Origin: Chara braunii
Lineage: Eukaryota > Streptophyta > Charophyceae > Charales > Characeae
Length of the DNA: 20,116 nucleotides
Assembly: GCA_003427395.1 (NCBI GenBank)
Contig: BFEA01000739.1
Location: forward strand, 38,859 to 58,974
Reading direction: 5' to 3'
Positions 16,596 through 20,116 of the stretch are shown here, one piece after another. Positions within the stretch are counted from its first letter, which is position 1; the number at the start of each line of letters is the position of its first letter. Position numbers and translations under genes: made by a program. Below the pieces are notes generated by a model. That model was not told where the DNA came from. It saw nothing but the letters and a program-made list of their open reading frames with translations, and did not search any database.

Positions 16596-17516
16596 TGCGA
16601 GGCTCAAGGCCTTGATCTGCCCTACTGGGCCCTACTTTTTCTGTACAGTAGGCCGCCCTAAATGGAGCAGGCTCGACCCTGGGCCTACAAACCGCAACTG
16701 GGTAAATTCAGGCACTTGCGCAGCGCCAGTTGGTTGAGAGCGCCCAGGCCCAGGCTGCCTCTTTCGAATGTAACTTAGGCAGGCCCTGGGCCAGATTCGC
16801 AACATGGACCGAATATAAGCCGTGGGCAGTTGGACACGGGCAACAACCAGAGGCCCAGGGCCTGATTTGTTTGGACTGGGGCTCAGCCTCTCTGGGGCTA
16901 CCGGAAGCTTCTGGGCAGGGGCCCAGCGCAGCCAGGCTCCACGCAAGCAAGCCGGCCACTTCCAGTTAGGAAAGGGCCTGCCCACACATTCGGCATTCGG
17001 GCACTGGCTGCATGCTGTGCAAGCGCTTCTGCGCTATACGCTGGCCAGCGCTCACGCTCTCAGGCGAGCTGGAAGGAGCAGTCAGCCATAGCTGAGCTGC
17101 GCTGCTGTATGCTGGATGGGACGCATGGTGGTCCTTGGGTGCACGTGGCATCTGTGAGTGGGGGATCGAGGTTGTGGGTGATACGAGAGACATGCCTAGT
17201 GCTTGAGGCGACGGCATTGGCCAAGATCTGCTCGTACTTGGGGGAGCTGTTGACGTCACCAGCGGCGTTGTAGATAGGCTAGATAGGATCTGCCATTTGT
17301 AGTCTGGGCGCAGAGCTCCAGATAGGACGTCGTCATTGGTTCTTTGTTGATGATGATTAGACTATTCGAACATTGTGACTTATGAGCTTTTGCTGTGTTC
17401 TTATTTGGTGGGACTCGCGTTGCAATTCTTCTTTTGGTTCGAGGTCACGACTATCTGGTCTCATGTGTATAATGCTGCTTGGTTTCTGAAGTTCACTATC
17501 GCTCATTTTCCTTGCA
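16596..17516 (+). mobile_element. Solo LTR related to the deleted gypsy element (921 bp)
   Basis: It starts TGCGAGGCTC and ends TTTCCTTGCA, flanked by CGGG at 16592-16595 and 17517-17520, a perfect 4-bp target duplication. The surrounding DNA (AATAATA before, TAATAATGG after) becomes continuous once the LTR and one CGGG are removed. It is alignable by eye with 15635-16462 but clearly diverged. There are no pol sequences on either side, so it is a solo LTR left by LTR-LTR recombination. Confidence 0.85.
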
Positions 17517-17681
17517 CGGGTAATAATGGTAGGGAAAAAGTGGTAATATTATAATATACTAATAAATTAATAACCATATTATGTATCATTATTACGTACG
17601 GATGAATTAATTTACAAACTTGTTAATTTACAAACTGTATTTGTCTGCCTCTCTGCGTTTGTTCTTTTCATGTGCGTCCAG

Positions 17682-17741
17682 GCCGTCCATGACATGGTAT
17701 CCCGATTTGAATCTGGCTACGTACGGATGAATGACTTCACG
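17682..17741 (+). other. Candidate 60-bp host exon
   Basis: A pyrimidine-rich stretch ends in GTGCGTCCAG, and the segment ends at CACG followed by GTAAGC, so both splice sites fit consensus. Only one frame is open across it, giving AVHDMVSRFESGYVRMNDFT, which I do not recognise. It is 60 bp, so phase is preserved. It might be a true exon in a repeat-filled intron landscape or chance. Confidence 0.25.
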
Positions 17742-17845
17742 GTAAGCGTATTCCTCCAGCTATGCGTCTCCATCCACGCTGGAGGCCCGTTCCTCTTTTG
17801 TCTTTGTTTTTCTTCTCTGTGTTTATTTGTTGTTGTTTTTGGTAG

Positions 17846-17950
17846 TCTCACCCGACTGACCGACCGACTGAGCGCTGAAAGTCGGCAGAGTGGCAAAAGC
17901 TCAAAATTTCGCAATGTCAGGCAAGTCCCGGTTTTCAAGTATAGAGGCAA
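17846..17950 (+). other. Candidate second exon or terminal exon
   Basis: The T-rich run ending TTTTTGGTAG is a plausible acceptor, and GGCAA followed by GTAAGAG a plausible donor. If joined in phase with the preceding candidate it would stop after about ten codons (SHPTDRPTER). In another frame the segment is open (LTRLTDRLSAESRQSGKSSK and on). The phases conflict, so the model is weak. Confidence 0.15.
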
Positions 17951-18046
17951 GTAAGAGCATGTTTATTTTCTTGAAAATTTCTTTCTTTTTGTTTCACTTC
18001 TATTGAATCTCAGAGCTCGGTCAGGCCTTTGTGTTCTGGTGGATAT

Positions 18047-18867
18047 TGAAACGGTTTTCACCTTTTGCAGTAGCCGATGCAGACCCCAGGGCTCGATCCC
18101 TAGCCCTTACCCTACCGGTGTACAGTATCTGTGTCGACCCCAAGGCTTGAACCCACGACCTGTGTATTTGTAACAGTTAGTCGACTGTCGTAGGGTCCGT
18201 AGGTAGCAGGGGTTCGATCTGTAAATCTGTAGAATAGAAGTCTTAGCTGTAGGCCTTCTAGAAGGTCGAGCAAGTGGGCAAGTGGTGGACCAACTGCAGT
18301 ACGTCCGCAGGACGGTAGTGGTAGGATAGCAGTGAGTCCCCATTCAGTCAGCGGTAAGGTCCAGTCAGTCCCAGTCCGGTCCAACAAGTACCACAAGGGA
18401 CTGTGAGCACCATGGGCCGATGGAGAAGGGCAGACCAACGAGCTTCAGAAGTATAAATCAAGAGGCAGCGCCCAGTCATTCATTCATTCCTGCGTGAGCC
18501 ATGCGGAAGCGCTGCCACAGCGACTTGTGCAAGGAGGTCTGCAGTGAGTCCGGAGCCGAAGTGGGCGAGAGAGGAGCGTAGCATAGCGATAGGGTAGTAG
18601 CCGCCATAGCCGCCATAGCTGTAGTGAGTGTTCAGTGTGTGTGTGTGTGTGTTCAGAGAGACGTGTGTGGGATATCCAGGGTGATCTGGGGTATGCGAAC
18701 AGAGAGTTGTTTGGGCGCTGAGTCGCCATAGCCATCGAAAGTGAACTTGTATCTGGACTGTGTTTTCGGCGACCATATCTCTGAGTTCTGAGTGGGCGCT
18801 TGTCGCCAGTTTGCTGTGCGCCTGTTTGCATCCATGTAAATTGTGAATGAGAGCGAGTCTGATTGCA
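18047..18867 (+). mobile_element. Solo LTR, second copy of the 11700-12753 family (821 bp)
   Basis: It starts TGAAACGG and ends GATTGCA, with a perfect 4-bp duplication ATAT at 18043-18046 and 18868-18871. It aligns with the nested copy at both ends and through the TATA-like box (18452-18458), the CCATGCGGAAGCGCTGC stretch and the GT run. It lacks the tandem expansions of the other copy. It has no coding capacity. Confidence 0.9.
18452..18458 (+). promoter_or_regulatory. TATA-like box of the second solo LTR
   Basis: TATAAAT in the conserved context CAGAAGTATAAATCAA, about 405 bp from the LTR start. It is the counterpart of 12293-12299. Confidence 0.5.
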
Positions 18868-18871
18868 ATAT

Positions 18872-19640
18872 TTTTGGCGTATTTGCTAAAAGCGGCATAA
18901 TTTACCCTGTGTTTCTTGTAAGTCTTTTAAAGTTCACAGGGTGACTCTCTTGACTTCTTCTGAGTCTTTTTTTTTTTTGTGGAGAGTCCAATGGCGGAGG
19001 GAGGGGCGCAAGAAGAGAAGTATTCCCTTTTTATTACAAACATAAATAAAAATCTTGTCCCTTTAGTAAATCTCAGATTGGTCGTTTGCGCACTTTCCTC
19101 TCTTATGATTGAATATCTTCCTTTCAGAAAGCTCTTTTCTTTTTTTTTTAATTCTTCGCTTAAACCACGAGTACACCTGCACCTGATTTAAACGGACCTG
19201 AATTTCACTGCGCGCTGAGTTTTGCCGAGCCCGAGTCCCGTTGTAGTTTCTTTTTTGGCAGTCCTCCGAAATAAGCAGCGTAAAGAAAAAAAAGAAACAA
19301 CAAAACAAAAAATGCAACAAACCTAAGGACGAGAGAGCAGTCGGATACAGAATCTGGGTTCAGTATGAGAGTATGCCCTTAGTGAGGGCGTTGCAGCTAC
19401 GCACTCATCACGGACGTTACTTTCAGGGGAGGGGGGGGGGGCAACAACAATATGGACGTGAAAGCCGTTAGATACCGAATCTGGAGTATATGCCCTCTTT
19501 GACAAAGTGTCAGCAGTCTGTGCAGTGCGCCCTGCCTCGCTGGCTGGGCAACAAAAAGCAAACAAAAGAAAAAAAAAAAAGCAACAAAAGTGAATACTGG
19601 CCATAGTTGCAGGCAGATTCATTCCCCAGTGCACTAGTGT
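18872..19640. other. Non-coding stretch with homopolymers and a weak repeat
   Basis: An 8-bp inverted repeat (ACCCTGTG 18904-18911, CACAGGGT 18935-18942) is present. An ATG in good plant context (CCAATGGCGG, 18991) opens a frame to 19191, but after about 12 residues it is low-complexity and unrecognised. Two similar segments, 19337-19380 and 19464-19500, share GATAC(A/C)GAATCTGG and AGTATATGCCCT or AGTATGCCCT. Poly(T), poly(A) and an 11-12 base G-run (near 19430) occur. I cannot assign a gene. Confidence 0.4.
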
Positions 19641-20116
19641 GAGCACATGTCCTTCACGGCCTTCCCGGACGTCACTCCTCTTGTTACGGACTTCGCCAGG
19701 GCTCGATCCCTGGTCTATCTTTTGCTGTTTCGGCTGCATCCCGTTTTAGGCCTGGCACCCCTTTTCCAAACCCCTCCTTTTGGTACCGTAGGATTTTGGA
19801 CAACTGGCGCCATGCTGCAATTCGGGCGCCACTTTCAAATACTGCATTTTTCAGTTCTGCCCTCGGGGCCTTTGCAGAAATGCCCCCGGTACCGTACGTG
19901 TCACCGGTACTTATACCGGCTCCCCGTACCATACGGGGACCAGTCCTCGTACCAGTTCTCTGCTGCTGTACTCGTACTCAGGGTGACTTACCGTTTCGGC
20001 ATCCGGGAATCCAAGACTTCGACTTTGTGCCTTGCCACTGTGTCTGCGTCCGACCCTCAGTCNGAGTCCGTCGTGTCGAGTGAGTGAGTGTGTGTGTGTG
20101 CTCTCACTCTCTCCCT
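19641..20116. other. Right edge, unassigned, GTAC-rich
   Basis: No protein family was recognised; open frames on both strands look like by-products of base composition. CCAGGGCTCGATCCCTGG (19697-19714) is a perfect hairpin. GGTACCG/CGGTAC/CGTACC words recur at 19780-19970. An N lies at 20063 without flanking duplication, and the window ends in a GTGAGTGAGTGTGTGT microsatellite. Confidence 0.35.

Larger units (their letters stand above)
17521..18042. other. AT-rich non-repeat DNA between solo LTRs
   Basis: The first ~120 bp are AT-rich with TAATATTATAATATAC-like sequence. The rest has mixed composition and holds the candidate splice-bounded segments described separately. No retroelement protein is encoded. 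Confidence 0.4.

Noticed and set aside
19647-20087. A 146-codon frame at the right edge
   Set aside because: It runs through an N and has no recognisable motif. Overlapping frames of similar size exist on both strands, so composition explains it.
1-20116. CRISPR arrays, bacterial operons, defence or toxin systems
   Set aside because: No spaced direct-repeat array, no ribosome binding sites with bacterial gene layout and no such proteins are present. The window is eukaryotic repeat DNA.

Overview
This window looks like repeat-rich nuclear DNA of a plant-lineage eukaryote. The evidence is Ty3/gypsy chromoviruses with an integrase-linked chromodomain, an initiator-Met-like primer site, stop codons explained by C-to-T change at CG and CHG sites, microsatellites and single N gaps. 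A streptophyte alga such as Chara, or a non-flowering plant, is my guess; the sequence does not prove it. I found no intact host gene. There is no operon, CRISPR array, rRNA or convincing tRNA. No new biological system is evident; the interest lies in the nested architecture and in two clear assembly signatures.

Layout. 1-452 is flanking DNA with a degenerate 205-bp-period repeat. 453-13175 behaves as one minus-strand chromovirus insertion bounded by a 4-bp target duplication (ATTC). It has a 3' LTR (453-1698), polypurine tract, decayed pol (1827-5310), leader and primer binding site (10481-10707) and 5' LTR (10709-13175). Where its gag should be lies the 3' part of a second, related element on the plus strand: pol 5317-9081 and 3' LTR 9242-10480. 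The two pols therefore stand head to head as a roughly 10-kb inverted repeat. Close to its centre, at 5102-5139, sits a Nextera mate-pair junction adapter (two back-to-back Tn5 mosaic ends), so the assembly there cannot be trusted.

The 5' LTR has been invaded twice: by a 1,054-bp solo LTR of another family (11700-12753) and by a roughly 141-bp MITE-like element (13005-13145). Right of it is a second type of gypsy element (13321 to about 16462), internally deleted so that LTR sequence is fused to RNase H-integrase. An 86-bp exact duplication around an N at 13357 is an unmerged contig overlap. A related solo LTR follows at 16596-17516 (duplication CGGG), then about 520 bp of AT-rich DNA with possible host exons, a second copy of the invading solo LTR at 18047-18867 (duplication ATAT), and about 1.2 kb without recognisable genes.

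All pol genes here are pseudogenes, and nothing in the window can encode a complete autonomous element. The plus-strand chromovirus copy keeps most catalytic residues; the minus-strand copy has lost several.
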